Assembly: GCA_030248135.1 (NCBI GenBank)
Contig: JASANC010000978.1
Span: forward strand, 1-64,000
DNA length: 64,000 bases
Reading direction: 5' to 3'
Source of the DNA: Theristus sp. LFF4_11
Taxonomy: Eukaryota; Nematoda; Chromadorea; Monhysterida; Xyalidae
The stretch's first letter is position 1. Each line of letters opens with the position of its first letter. A program made the position numbers and the translations under genes. Of the stretch, positions 10,887 through 21,629 are shown one piece after another. Below the pieces are notes generated by a model that was given only the letters and a program-made list of their open reading frames with translations, was not told the origin of the DNA and did no database searches.

Positions 10887-13402
10887 ATGCGTTTTGTACC
10901 CGTTTTGTTGTTCGTTTGCTTTGTGTGTGTTTTGAATATTAGCTTGGCTCGCTCGAGCTCTCCAAATGACGTTGCCGACTCGCGTGTCTACCGCAGAACA
11001 TTGCCACCACGACCTCCGGTGAAGTAGGTTGCGTTTTTAATCTGCCTGCTGCAAGCAGCTCAAAGACTTTTGAATTTCATCGTTTTTTTAATTGCGATGT
11101 CGCGATCACGCACGAGCTAAAGGTTTAGCTTCAGCCATGTTCGTTCAGATTGTTCACGGCCGTTCCAGTCTTTGAAGAAGTCGACAACAAAACGTCATCA
11201 AATGAACAGTTTGACATTGAGCAAGTTGAGCAGCATGCAGTTGCAGTCAATGCCATTGGACGAAACACTTTGTCAGGAGAGCAGAGGCGTTTAGCAAAGC
11301 GAACATTTCCACTGGACAATCAAATCCGCACACAACAAGAGTTGACGTCTGCTGCTGCTGTCACCACTAGCACTTCCTCTTTCTCCTTGGATACAACAAC
11401 AACCACATCAATCAGCACAACTACGCCAACACCAGGTTACTTTTTGCAAAGTTCACAGTCGATCCATAGCACTACAGTGTATGCCTTGCACTTGTGCATT
11501 CAAAAATTAGAATCTGGCAGCGAGCTGCTGGAGCCAACCAGTCCGCCCAATTCAGAAACAGTCAATCAACGAGTTGCATTCAATTTTGTGGAGTGTAATT
11601 TATTTTGCGCACGATATGAAATTAGTGAAACCACAGAGACATTATGCAGATCCGTGTCAGGCAGTGATTTGCTACAACGATGGTGAATGTGTCCAAGATG
11701 AAAAGCAAGAAGACGGTTGGCGATGCAGCTGCAAAGATGGCTTCATTGGGCGTCAATGTAGCAGTGCGTGAAGCACAATTCAAATTTTTTCACAATATTA
11801 AAATTAAATTGTGTTTCCATCAGTTGTTTTACTTTTTTTTTGCAGCAATTGATTTTTGCTTCAAGAACAAGTGTGTGAATGGAAAATGCGTGGCAGATCC
11901 TACGATTGGCACGTACGCCTGCAAGTGTCATTACGATTGGAGTGGCAAACATTGTGATCGTGCGTTTCGAATATTTATTGTTCCAGAAAAGATTTGTTAA
12001 ATTTTGGTTTGTTTGTGCAAAAAGGCTGTTGAATTTTAGGTAACTGTCCGTCTTATCTGTGTCAGCACGGTGGCACGTGCATCATTGATAAGTTTGGTGA
12101 TTACAGTTGCTTGTGTCGCACGGGATGGAGAGGAAACCATTGTCAAATCGGTAAATCAAGCAAGATTAATGCAATGGAAATCTTGTTTCATATTTTCATG
12201 CATACCGGTATAGTTTTTAATGGTTCTGCAACGATTACAGAAGAAGATGAGTGCCACATCAATCCGTGCAAAAACGGCGGCACCTGTATTGATCTGCCAG
12301 GCGCGTACGAATGCCGTTGCTCCGCTGGCTATGCGGGCGCAAACTGCTCTGGTCGGTTTCTGTTTTAGATTGACAATTGTCGACGAAACAGTTTTTGGAC
12401 AAGCCGCCGAACTCTGTTGCAGAATTTTGCCGAGATGCTTATGAGAAATGCCCTGAATGGGCGAAGGATGGCAAATGTGTAGACGATGACCCTGGCAGTT
12501 TTTACGACGTGAACTGTCCACGAAGTTGTGACCGGTGTCAATACGTCGCAGAATTACGTAAGACACTGTTTCTGTGCACAGTTGCAAAGTTTCATATCAT
12601 TCTGATTCAAACTTAGTTCCTGACGGAGTGCCAGCACCGTTGCCATCGCATCTGCTGCCCCTTCAGTGGCTCATTGGAACATGGAAACAGAAACGTTCCT
12701 TTGATAACATCAACTATCCATTCGACTTTAATCAAACAACGAAAACCTACAAATACGTCATTAAAATCGAGAGATCAGAACAAGTTGTACTCGGTTTACC
12801 AGCCTTGAGTTTTTTGTAAGTTTCAGTTTTCTAAGAAAAAAAGTATCGTCTCACATTTTAAGACGAACAAAATGTTATGAACTTTAAAAGTGCTTTCAGC
12901 TCAGAAGCAACCAGCAACGATGAGCCGAGCGCAGTGCACAGCCGCAGCGGCTTTCTGACCGTGCTGTGGCAGGCGCCAAACAGCGCTGCCCTGCCGCCGG
13001 TTGCGCTGACCACGGTCACAGACTCAGGTTCGCCCGTTCATTTCAATCAACAAACCAACGTAAAGCGTTCATCATTCTGAAACGTGGCGCAAAAGTCAAA
13101 CAATTTCACCGCAGGTTTACACCTGATAGAAGAGGGCTACCTCGATGGGCAGAACGTGCACCTGCGTGTGACATATGTCAATCAGCAGTTCATGGAGGAA
13201 ATGGTCCCGGACATGGTGTGGTAAAATATCTTAAGCTTATTGGGGCGCTCCGTTGCTTGAAATAGATTTTTCTAATTGTTTTTCGTTTCAGTTGAAACTT
13301 GATCTCAAGCTGGACGGATATTTCCTGAAGCAGACACACCACAAAGTGGACGCTGATGGCAACGTGAAACGAAGCACAATTTATTTGCTCAAACAAAAAT
13401 GA
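10887..13402 (+). CDS. Secreted EGF x4 - ShK - nitrobindin/THAP4-like domain protein
   Basis: Eleven exons join in phase: 10887-11023, 11149-11435, 11650-11763, 11846-11959, 12040-12150, 12241-12351, 12423-12557, 12617-12815, 12900-13027, 13115-13215, 13292-13402 (TGA). The start ATG opens a signal peptide (core VLLFVCFVCVLNISLA). A Ser/Thr-rich stretch (STSSFSLDTTTTTSISTTT) follows. Then come four EGF modules, one per exon, with six cysteines each; the fourth begins EEDECHINPC, as in calcium-binding EGFs. One ShK module follows (FCRDAYEKCPEWAKDGKC, CPRSC). The last four exons read as a THAP4/nitrobindin-like beta-barrel (LPLQWLIGTWK, SRSGFLTVLW, EEGYLDGQNV). In the final strand (STIYLLKQK) I see no histidine to bind heme. 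I infer an extracellular protein; the ligand is unknown. I know no named gene with this order. Confidence 0.8.
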
Positions 13403-14519
13403 TACCGGTGTTTGCGGGTGTTTTTCAAGCACGAGCGGAGGGATGGACAAATTTTGTGCAGTGTTGATGTTTGTTGTATGAAAATGGTATTTTGTGTGCA
13501 GAGTTTTATGGTGCGTTGAAGCATTCGTGTTTTTTGAATGATGCTGTTTTTATTTTGCTTTTTACAGGGTGCTGCAAAAAACTACGGGCAAAACGGCTCG
13601 TTCTCTTGTTAAGTTCAAGATTTTGGCATGAAATTAGAATCATTCTTGAGAAATGTTTGCAACTGATTGTTAAAATTTTGTTTTAAAACTCTAAAATTTG
13701 GATGCACAGCAACATTTTTTAAATCATATGGTAAACAATCGAAAAATATTCAAGTTTGACATACTCACGTGTAAAGTTAGCCAGAGGTTTACAAATCAAA
13801 CAAGTGCTGATATTTTGCGAATGATATTCAAGACAATTTTTAATTATTCTCACTTGTTTCACCCAGTTTTGGGACCTACCTGTACCTGTCAACGACGAGA
13901 ATTGTTTCATGTAACAAAAACGTCAATTTTGCTCGTGTGCGTTTCAATGTTGAAGTCTTATCTAGTTGGTGACTTTTCTTCAAGAATATTTGTTCTGTCT
14001 AAAAAACGAAACCAGAAAGATAAACTGAAGCTGTGACGTTTTTAACAAATCGAAGAGGCAAACGAAACTGAAAAACTCGAAGCTCGACAATAGACGTCAA
14101 CGGATGCGTCTACGACCGACGATTTCCTTGCAGTTCAAAACGTTACCGTGCACCACGTGATTGGAGTTTTAAAAAAATGAAATTAACACAATCAAGGGCA
14201 ACATTTCTCAAGCAGTGCTTCAAATTTCAGGCCAATGAAGCAGACTCGAGAACGATCCACTTTGCCCATTGTAGTTTTTGCAACACCCAAAACAACGTTT
14301 ATGTGTGTAGCTTGTATTTTTTCATGTTTTGTAAAATTTTAAATGTCAACCTGGGATATATGAAACTTTGCTTAACATCAAATTAAGCTCAGAGCAAGTG
14401 CAGACTAAAAAATCTGTTTCACATTTTTTGTGTATTAGCCGACAAGACTGGACGTCAGGACTGGATTACTTTTTCGGAAGTATGAGCTGGCCAAGCTGTG
14501 CTGAGCGAGGCTGAAAAAA
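13403..14519. other. Intergenic, no gene seen
   Basis: AT-rich sequence with no frame showing domain-like composition. Short open frames here look random. Confidence 0.45.
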
Positions 14520-15621
14520 TTAATGGTGAAGCAACCATATTAATGAACGAATTGCAAAACAATTAATGTTTTTAACCATTTCAAAACAGTGCCCGCCATG
14601 AAAAACCTGTTTTTTTGTTTTTTTCTTTTTTGCTGGTGGTTCCGGTATTGTCTGCGTTTCTTCCCCTTCTGCTTCGTCGTTGTCTTCATCGTCCTCAGAC
14701 GACTCCTGCGCTTTCTCATTTTTTTCTTCACTCTCTTCCTGCAAATGGTAAACAAATTCATGTCCTTTTGAAATCGCGTACATTACGGAAGTTTCAAACG
14801 CCAGAATGCAAGAATTCGAACACAAAATACCGTATGCTTTTAGTAAAATAACGTTTTCCCCATGCACATGCAGTTGCACCACAGCTTACCGCCTCAGTTT
14901 CGTCCTCTTGAGCATCGTCAGCTTCAGCGGCGTTTGCCTTTTTTTGTTTGCCAATGGCGTATCCAACGGCTGCGCCGGCGGCGCCCACCGCCAAACCCGC
15001 CGCAAGTAGTTTTTTGTCTGGTTTCGTTTTTGGCTTTTCTTTTTCCTGAGTAGGAGCAGCCAGATTTTGATTATTCGGGAAGTGAAAATTAAACGGCAAC
15101 AAATGTTGCTTTTTATATTGTACCTCTTTGCAATCTCTCTCATCACTGTTGTAATCATCATCTGCAAATCCTCTTTCAGCTCCATCTTTTATTTTCTTTG
15201 GTTTTTCTGCGTTCTTTTCCGCTAAAAAATTGACGACGTTTCGTAAAAACTGGTTTTGAAAAGGGGGTAAAAAAGTGTGTAGTCGTTGCTGTTTTAGAAA
15301 AAATTCAGCGCTGTGAAATTTGAAAAGGTCGACTCATGGCAATTACACCGTCGACGCAGCAGCTAACTTTGTTTGGTGCCTTTCGTTTTAGTAGCTTTTT
15401 CACCGGCCTGGAAAATGTCATGTGGTTAAAATATTTTTTGAAGTTAATATTGAATTATTTTAATGTTCCCACATTCTTCGATTTATCAACGGCTGTTTCC
15501 CTTGTGCCTACCTTGTTTCCACCTTTCATGTCAGCTTTAGTGTCGCTTTTCTTCGCAGGTTTGCTTCCACCGCCGCTCTTACCACCTGTCTGTTTCGGTG
15601 CTTTGCCGCCAGTTGTTTTCG
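14520..15621 (-). CDS. Lys/Glu-rich protein with one glycine-zipper hydrophobic segment, 5' end missing
   Basis: Five exons join in phase: 15512-15621, 15368-15407, 15124-15221, 14890-15045, 14607-14738. The last may continue to a stop at 14520 or splice on. The N-terminal exons are Lys/Gly/Thr-rich (AKTTGGKAPKQTGGKSGGGS). A hydrophobic segment LAAGLAVGAAGAAVGYAIG sits between basic (KTKPDKK) and KQKK flanks and has small residues at regular spacing, like a glycine zipper. After it the chain turns acidic (EESEEKNEKAQESSEDDEDN) and ends in a basic PPAKKKKTKKQ. I read a single-pass or membrane-inserting protein with a long charged tail. I do not recognise the family. The starting exon is not found; an acceptor precedes 15621. 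Confidence 0.6.
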
Positions 15622-16280
15622 CTGCAGAAAATTTCAAACAGTTTGCAGAAGTACAGGGTGGGCCAAAAAAGTACAATTTCAAAACGCCTCGAATTCGTCA
15701 CTAGTATTTGGAACACATAGAATTTGTGCCTTTTTATACATTCGAATTTCAGCTAAATGCGTTGATCCAAATCGCCAGTCTGGCTTGGCTTGCGTTTTGT
15801 AGGTCTCCTAAGGATTCGCAAGCGTAGATTAGAGAAATAATTGCTGAGGCACAGACTGCGGCCACACACAAACACAAACAATGACAGCACAGTGCCAGGA
15901 TGTGACCAAAATTGTTGAAAGGTCCGGTATGCCAATTATCAACGAATTCCGAACATGTTTTCAAATTTGGACTAGGGATTTTCGATTGTTTCAGAGCTCT
16001 TCATAATTCAGTTTGTTCAATGTGGTCGCCGTTGTCTATAGTGAGTTTGTGTTGAAACGATCCACTCCATTGAAGCTTTCCCTTAAAAACCACAGCGTGA
16101 ACTTTCGTCATTGGTCCTTCTCACTGTGGTATGTTACTGAAACATTTTGTTGTTTTTAAAGATTTTATCTTGCTGACTACCACAGGATAAATAGCTGAGC
16201 AGCAATTGTTCAGTTCTGCTGTCAATAACGGTGTTTCATTTGCGCTTATTCAGCATAAAACCCAAAAGCGGCATTCATAC
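15622..16280. other. Probable 5' flank or intron of the Lys-rich gene
   Basis: No coding exon identified. The bases ACAGGGTGGGCCAAAAAAGT at 15653-15672 look like one end of a mariner-type element (compare 42949-42968), but the partner end was not found. Confidence 0.4.
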
Positions 16281-16560
16281 AATGTTTTTTAAGCACGCGC
16301 GGCTATTAAACACTGCAAAACGCGTTCGCGTTGTTTCATTAGCGCCCCCAACAGGAGAATGATAGCTATGCGCTTTTTACGCATTCGCAACGCGCGTGCA
16401 GCTATGGGGCTGATACGCAACAACACGCGTTCGCAAAGTTCATCAGCGCACCCAACAACTGCTCCGTAGCTATGCGGCTTTTTATGCATTCGGAACGTGC
16501 TTCTAGCTGCAGCACAGCTGCACAGTGCGTGCGCGTTCTAGAGAAATTATTTACGCGCCG
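16281..16560. repeat. Degenerate short repeats rich in GCATTCGNAACGCG / GCAGCTATG motifs, copy 1
   Basis: Repeated variants of CGCGTTCGC, GCAGCTATGGGGC and ATTAGCGCCCCCAAC occur in both orientations across 280 bases. The same vocabulary recurs at 17300-17520. No target duplication seen. Confidence 0.5.
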
Positions 16561-17115
16561 TCAAACTAATAAACTTTGTAGATCTGGAAGTAAAAAAGCG
16601 CACAGCTGGTGAAGCAAATGAGCAGGTATTGTTGATCAAAACACCCAGTGTTGACGTGAAACATCACTATGCCGCTGGGCGACAAGTGCTCTGCATTGCA
16701 CGGCAGTGGCACGCAATAGCCATCAGATGCCAACAGCTTTTTCAGTGTTCAGAATTTCGATTTTTAGCTTCAGGAAATCAGAAAAACTGTTCCGGAGTTC
16801 GGACGTCCATCCATTCAAAAAGACCAAATGCTGTCTGGGATTTTTTGACCAACAGACTATTTTTCAAAGCATTTTCAAAAAAGTTTTAAAGGTGCAACTA
16901 TCCAAAAAACGGACAAGAATAGCATACTCAGAGCATAATATATTTTTTTTGGCTTTTTTTAAATTTGGTCACTGGTTTTCACCTGTTTTTTTTTTAATAA
17001 TTTTTCACACAAAAACCTTTTCCAGGCGTTGAGTTGACTTGAGTTTTGCGTTTCGTGCTCTGATCGATCAGCCGAGTCCGTGAACATCTGAATATTTTCT
17101 TGTATTCGGTCAACC

Positions 17116-17355
17116 ATGATGCCAGAATCGGATGACGACGAAGATACACAGAAATTCACCGAACTTTTTATTGAGAAAGTGCGAGAACGACAGATTCTTT
17201 GGGGCGTGAAAAGTCGCAGTTTCAAATTTGCCAAACAGAAAGAGGTCGATTGGAATAAATTGGCGACGGAGCTAAGCACAACAATGCGGCAGCTAAAAAC
17301 ACTTTTTGAATGCACAAAACGTCGTGCAGCTATGCGGCGCCTCTGCGGGCACTAA
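17116..17355 (+). pseudogene. MADF-domain (Adf-1-like) fragment, 79 aa
   Basis: An ATG at 17116 opens an acidic leader MMPESDDDEDTQ. This is followed by KFTELFIEKVRERQILWG, a Lys-rich run and VDWNKLATEL, the helix-1/helix-2 pattern of the MADF domain (DNA binding, related to Myb/SANT). The expected third helix with Cys-Lys-x-x-Trp and the Tyr-rich end is absent. The frame runs into the 17300-17520 repeat and stops. It could be the first exon of a longer transcription factor, but I see no good donor. A truncated gene or transposon-derived fragment is more likely. Confidence 0.5.
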
Positions 17356-17520
17356 TTGCACAAATCGCATTCAATAAATCACGCAGCTGCCCCCACAGCT
17401 ACTGGGGCTTTGCGAACCCGTTTGCATCATTAGCGCAAGCAACAGGTGCTGCGTAGCTCTGCGGCGTTTTGCGCGTTCGCGTAAGCATAGTCTCGTTGCT
17501 CGCGGGGCAGCTATTAATTC
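17300..17520. repeat. Degenerate short repeats, copy 2 of the 16.3-16.56 kb family
   Basis: Shares GCAGCTATGCGGC, GTTCGCGTAAGC, ATTAGCGCAAGCAACAGG and CAGCTACTGGGGC with the 16281-16560 block, partly inverted. The pair brackets the MADF fragment. Confidence 0.45.
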
Positions 17521-17694
17521 AAACTGTATGAATGCGCCTAAAGTTTTGAGCGCGTATATCAATTTTTCAGCTGATATTTGAATACACAAAAAGAAGGCAT
17601 AGTTTCTAAAAGTGTACCGAATTTCAGCTCAATACTGGTGACGAATACAAGCCAATTTAGATTTGCACTTTTTTGCCCCTCCCCACTGTTTAGA

Positions 17695-18086
17695 TCAATT
17701 TCCCGGTGTCATTCTGATGCAAGATGAAAACCGACCTTTAGCGTGACCAAGTTTTGGTTTCGCTGCACCACCTCGACCACCCACTTTTCCTTTGACGCCT
17801 TTGCCTCCCATCTTTCCGACGCCTTTGCCTCCCACCTTTCCGACGCCTTTGCCTCCCACCTTTCCGACGCCTTTGCCTCCCACTTTTGCAACACCTTTGC
17901 CTCCCACTTTTGCAACACCTTTGCCTCCAACTTTTGCAACTCCTTTACCCATTCCACGTCCCAAAGTGCGTCCCACGCCTCGTCCGGCTCCCCGTGCGAC
18001 TTTTCCGCCAACTTTTCCCATTGCGCCCATTGCAGGTCGGCCGCCCATGCCCATCATGGCAAGCATCAGCAAACACATCACCACCC
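17695..18086 (-). CDS. Gly/Lys octapeptide-repeat protein with signal-like N-terminus
   Basis: An exon starts after an AG at 18087-18088 and its first ATG is at 18078; it stops at 17695, giving about 127 residues. The N-terminus is hydrophobic (MCLLMLAMMGMGG), like a signal peptide or anchor. A Gly/Arg-rich section follows, then about six tandem copies of an eight-residue unit, [AG]KVGGKGV, encoded by a 24-base tandem repeat at 17795-17945. The tail is GRGGAAKPKLGHAKGRFSS. The charge is very basic. No family is recognised; it could be a structural matrix protein or a membrane-active peptide precursor, but the sequence does not decide. An upstream exon is likely because the frame begins at a splice acceptor. 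Confidence 0.6.
17795..17945. repeat. 24-base tandem repeat inside the octapeptide gene
   Basis: Six near-identical 24-base units (core CCTTTGCCTCCCAC on the + strand). The first three use GACG and the next two use AACA at the variable codon, so the array evolved as two homogenised blocks. Confidence 0.85.
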
Positions 18087-18180
18087 TGTGTTACAGGCGG
18101 ATGCGGCAACTTGCATTCAATTTAAACAACATTACTTCTTGCACTTGGCATTGAGGTGTCCAGCGAGCATTTTGAAACTC

Positions 18181-18636
18181 AAATTACACTCAAGATTTTC
18201 TCAACGCCAATGTGCTGTTTTCTGTTGAATGCCAGTCCTCGTCTGATGTAACACCTGATGACAACTGATGGATGAAATTGCTGATTCTAAATTGATTATG
18301 GCCGCTTAGCAGCCCGTTGATTAGTGAGTATTTGGTATGCAAAAGTAACTACACACAGAAACGCGACTTCGTCCAGTTTTGTGCAAGAACGTCGTCGGCT
18401 CAACTTTCGGCAGCTTTGTTGGTGTTAGACAATCAGTTTAGTAGTAGTAGCATTTTAATGATCAGAACCTTTGAAACAAAAACCAATTAAAACAAAGGAT
18501 CAGTTTCTTTCAGCAGCATACCATTTTAGTGACGTACACTTTGGTTTTTTTTCGCAGAGAGCGCACACTTTTCTCTGTTTTGTTCTCGGTGCGTTTTTTA
18601 TCAGCTAAAGCGTGATTTACAGTGATGGATCTCATT
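18181..18636. other. Intergenic, no gene seen
   Basis: No coding signal between the octapeptide gene exon and the stop of the ARM-TIR-SAM gene. The region probably holds the 3' UTR of the latter and the 5' end of the former. Confidence 0.4.
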
Positions 18637-21600
18637 TCATGCAAGTTTCTCAAGCTCACTAGTGAACTTTAACAGTGTCAACATGTCAGTGATGTTGAGA
18701 TCGTCTTTAACAGATTGATAGTAAGTGACCGGTGCTCGTTCGTACATTTGCTTCAGCGCGCGCAGAATTTGTCCGTCAAAATGACTGAACGTGCCTGCGA
18801 GAGCGCCCAACGAAGTGCTCTGCAGCCAGTTTTGCACATCCCTTTGCGTCCACTGCTGCAATTGGGCACCTGTTGTTGTTTCGCTTTCTGTGTTGTTATC
18901 ATTGTTGTTGTTGTTTTTCTGAGTTGGTGATTTTGTGGCAGCCGTTATGAACGAGTCTTGAGACGTCTTGCTTGGCGTGGAAGTCACCACGACACCTGGG
19001 TCTGAAAGGAGATGCAGACTGTATGGTAAGTGTGCCTGCATCTGATATTTGAGTGCATGAAATTTTTTGGTGGTCTCTATACACGTTTGCTGTTGTGCAC
19101 AAGGCAAAATGACGCACGTTTGGTGTTGTGCACATTATCGCAGCTGCTTGCGAGTGACATGCACGCTGTGCTTGTGTTGGTCGTTGCCATGGACTCTTCG
19201 GACACCTCAGATGTTGGTGTCAGCTGGTTGCCGGACAGCGCGTGGTGATGCACCACTGTTGGTGTGCTCATCATGCCCGTGATGTCCACTGGCACGTGGC
19301 CGTTCTGCAGCTGGCGCGACGCCCACACAGGCACAACCGGCTCCACAGCGCCACTGCCCTCTGCTGTTGTTGTTGTATCCGAACAGTTGTGCTCACCATG
19401 CTCGCCTAAACGTCGTCGCAGTTCTCGTAGCAAATTTGGCAGATTCTCGTTCAATCGATCCGGCGTGCTGACGTCGTAGTACAGATGATCGCCCACTAGT
19501 ATGCCCAACCAGCCGTCCGGATCATATTTTGGCTCCAACTTCAGTGGAATGAAATCGCGACGTAGTTTGTATGTGTATTCGGCCTCTATAAATGTTGTAC
19601 AGGCATGTACACTCGAGTGTGCGTGCTGCACTGAACATTCGTAAATCGTGTGATGTTGTAGATCTCCGATTGGAACAAATACATACTGAGAAACTGTACT
19701 ACATTGATTCAACTATACCGATAGCTTAATAGTGTAATAGCGGTTGCCTTTATACAATAATGTATTTACGAAACAGCGATAAAGTTTTCGCAGACAAACC
19801 GGTTCGACAACTTGGACTGTTTTTGTACGTCTCCGATAGGCAAATCAACACGAGGCAGGCGTTTTCAACTGCAGACGCCATGGCTTCCAGAATAGATCCA
19901 CCTAAAAGTCATTTTTTAAATTTTACCCAACAGTAACACAATACAATACAGCTGTTGCAACTTGCAAGCATTGCTCGTGCACGCACTGATGCATTCTTCG
20001 TCGATCCACGTGTTGAATCCGTTGCGCTTCAATTGATCGTTGATTGTGAGCACCGTGGCTTTGTACTTCCACTGGTAACTAATCATAATGTGCTGTTTTG
20101 TTGGTTTGTCCGGATGCTTCTGCTTTTTTTTCTTGTTCCCTGCTGTTCTGTTGTTGTTTTCGTGGAAACTGACGTGAGGAGAAGGAGCGGCCTGATGCTG
20201 TTCGCGCAACAGGAACTGAACGCCACGAACGCACTTCACGATCGATGGACTCTCATGATGCTCCAGTTCTTGTAGTCCTGAGAATAGAACGCTGAATAGA
20301 GATGACGCCACCACGGGACGCATGCACAGCGCACCGAATTTGATTGGAAAAAACTAAAACACACACAGAACACCACCATCAACAGTTGCATATTGCAAGT
20401 CTCACTCGTAAGCATCTGCAGATCGGCGTGTATTGCACTGCGGTTGTCAGGCAGAAACGCCAGCGACCAGAGGCCAGCCACCACAAACAGCAACTCGTCG
20501 TCGTTGAGCGGCTGCAACAGCAGTTTCGCATACGCTTGCAGACAGCCGAGCTGCACCAGTGTGCGTTTGTTGGCGTCATTGATGGCAATGTGGTTGAGTC
20601 CGTCCACGAGCTCCGAACTGTGGAACGGGTACAACTTGCCAACGTGATCTGCATTTGACAAACTGTCGTTCAGCAGTTTCAGCAGATATTTCAACACCAT
20701 CGGATTGCCAGTGATCTGTTCATTCTCATCTTCGTTGACCGCATACGCGAGACAGAGCAGCGCTTTGCAACGAATAATGTCCATTGTGCAGTCGGAGAAG
20801 TGACCGACGATTTGCATGCCGTTCTGCCTGCGAAACTCTGCCTTTGCTTCCGGACAGTTGCGCAGAATGTGCAGCAGGATGGCGAGACACGAATGTGCGA
20901 TCATGACACGTGACACGTTCGTGGCGTCCATGGTGGTTGAAACAAGTCGCTTTGCACTGAGCGCCTCCGTTGCAAGACACCGCAGAAAGATCTCGATGCC
21001 GCCATACGTGGCGAGGTCACGGCAGAACACGGCGTCAACCTGCAACATTGCCACGGTTGCCGCTGCAACACGCAACGAACACACTTTCAAAAGCAGTACA
21101 TCCATCAGCGATTGAATTGTTGAACAAACAAAAACCATACTTCACTACAATTCCAACCGATGCCAATCAGTGCCCGAAAGTTTCGCATTGTGTTTTCGTG
21201 CGATTTGTTGAACAGGCGTGCCGAGAACACCTGCGTCCACCAGTCGAGAAACAGCTCGGCAAAGCCAAGCTCCGTCAATCGGCCGATGTAAATGGCCCGC
21301 TGGGCGGTCTTGATTTGCGGGTTTGTGTTCATTCGAAGGAAGCACAGCAGACGGGTCATCTCAAAGGAGGACCAGTCGAGATTGGAGCCGTAGCTGCGAG
21401 CGGATGAGAACAGATCGGGCAGCACGTTGAGCACTTGGTCGAATGTGGCCTTCTCGAAGTTGTGGATGACGACGGAGGACACGAGCAACTCGGTGCACTC
21501 GCGCGAACGCGCCGCACGCCCGGAGCGACAGAGCTTCATGCTCGCTGAGCCCATGAATGGCGCAAAGCAACGCGCACGCTCGCTGCAACACGCCTTGCGA
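18637..21600 (-). CDS. ARM-TIR-SAM domain protein
   Basis: Exons in order: about 21137-21600, 20406 to about 21080, 19987-20277, 19800-19901, 19118-19585, 18637-19001 (stop). The last four join in phase. Exons 1-2 encode armadillo-type helices (for example LWSLAFLPDNRSAI, GGIEIFLRCLATEAL). The TIR domain spans exons 3-5: HIMISYQWKYKATVL, NTWIDEECIS, LEAMASAVENACLVLICLSE, NSPSCR, EAEYTYKLRRDFIPL, PDGWLGILVG. The candidate NADase glutamates (WIDEE) are present. A Thr/Ser/His-rich linker follows, then a SAM domain (WTQRDVQNWLQ, FSHFDGQILRALKQM, LNITDMLTLLKF). The order ARM-TIR-SAM differs from SARM1/TIR-1 (ARM-SAM-SAM-TIR). Family knowledge suggests NAD-consuming or immune signalling; that is inference. 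The 5' end is uncertain; MGSASMKLCRSGRAARSREC is a possible start. Confidence 0.8.
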
Positions 21601-21629
21601 TGCCAGTGACGTCGGCTGACATCCACCAC

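Noticed and set aside
15352..15365. Stop codon ending the Lys-rich gene at 15352
   Set aside because: A GT donor at 15367 lets the exon splice in phase into 15124-15221, giving a longer consistent reading. A short isoform remains possible.
17743..18228. Pro/Thr or Phe/Ala/Ser repeat frames on the + strand across the 24-base array
   Set aside because: These are mirror readings of the tandem repeat. The - strand frame has the signal-like start and a splice acceptor.
18637..21600. Calling this gene SARM1/tir-1
   Set aside because: Domain order is ARM-TIR-SAM with a single SAM after the TIR, not ARM-SAM-SAM-TIR.
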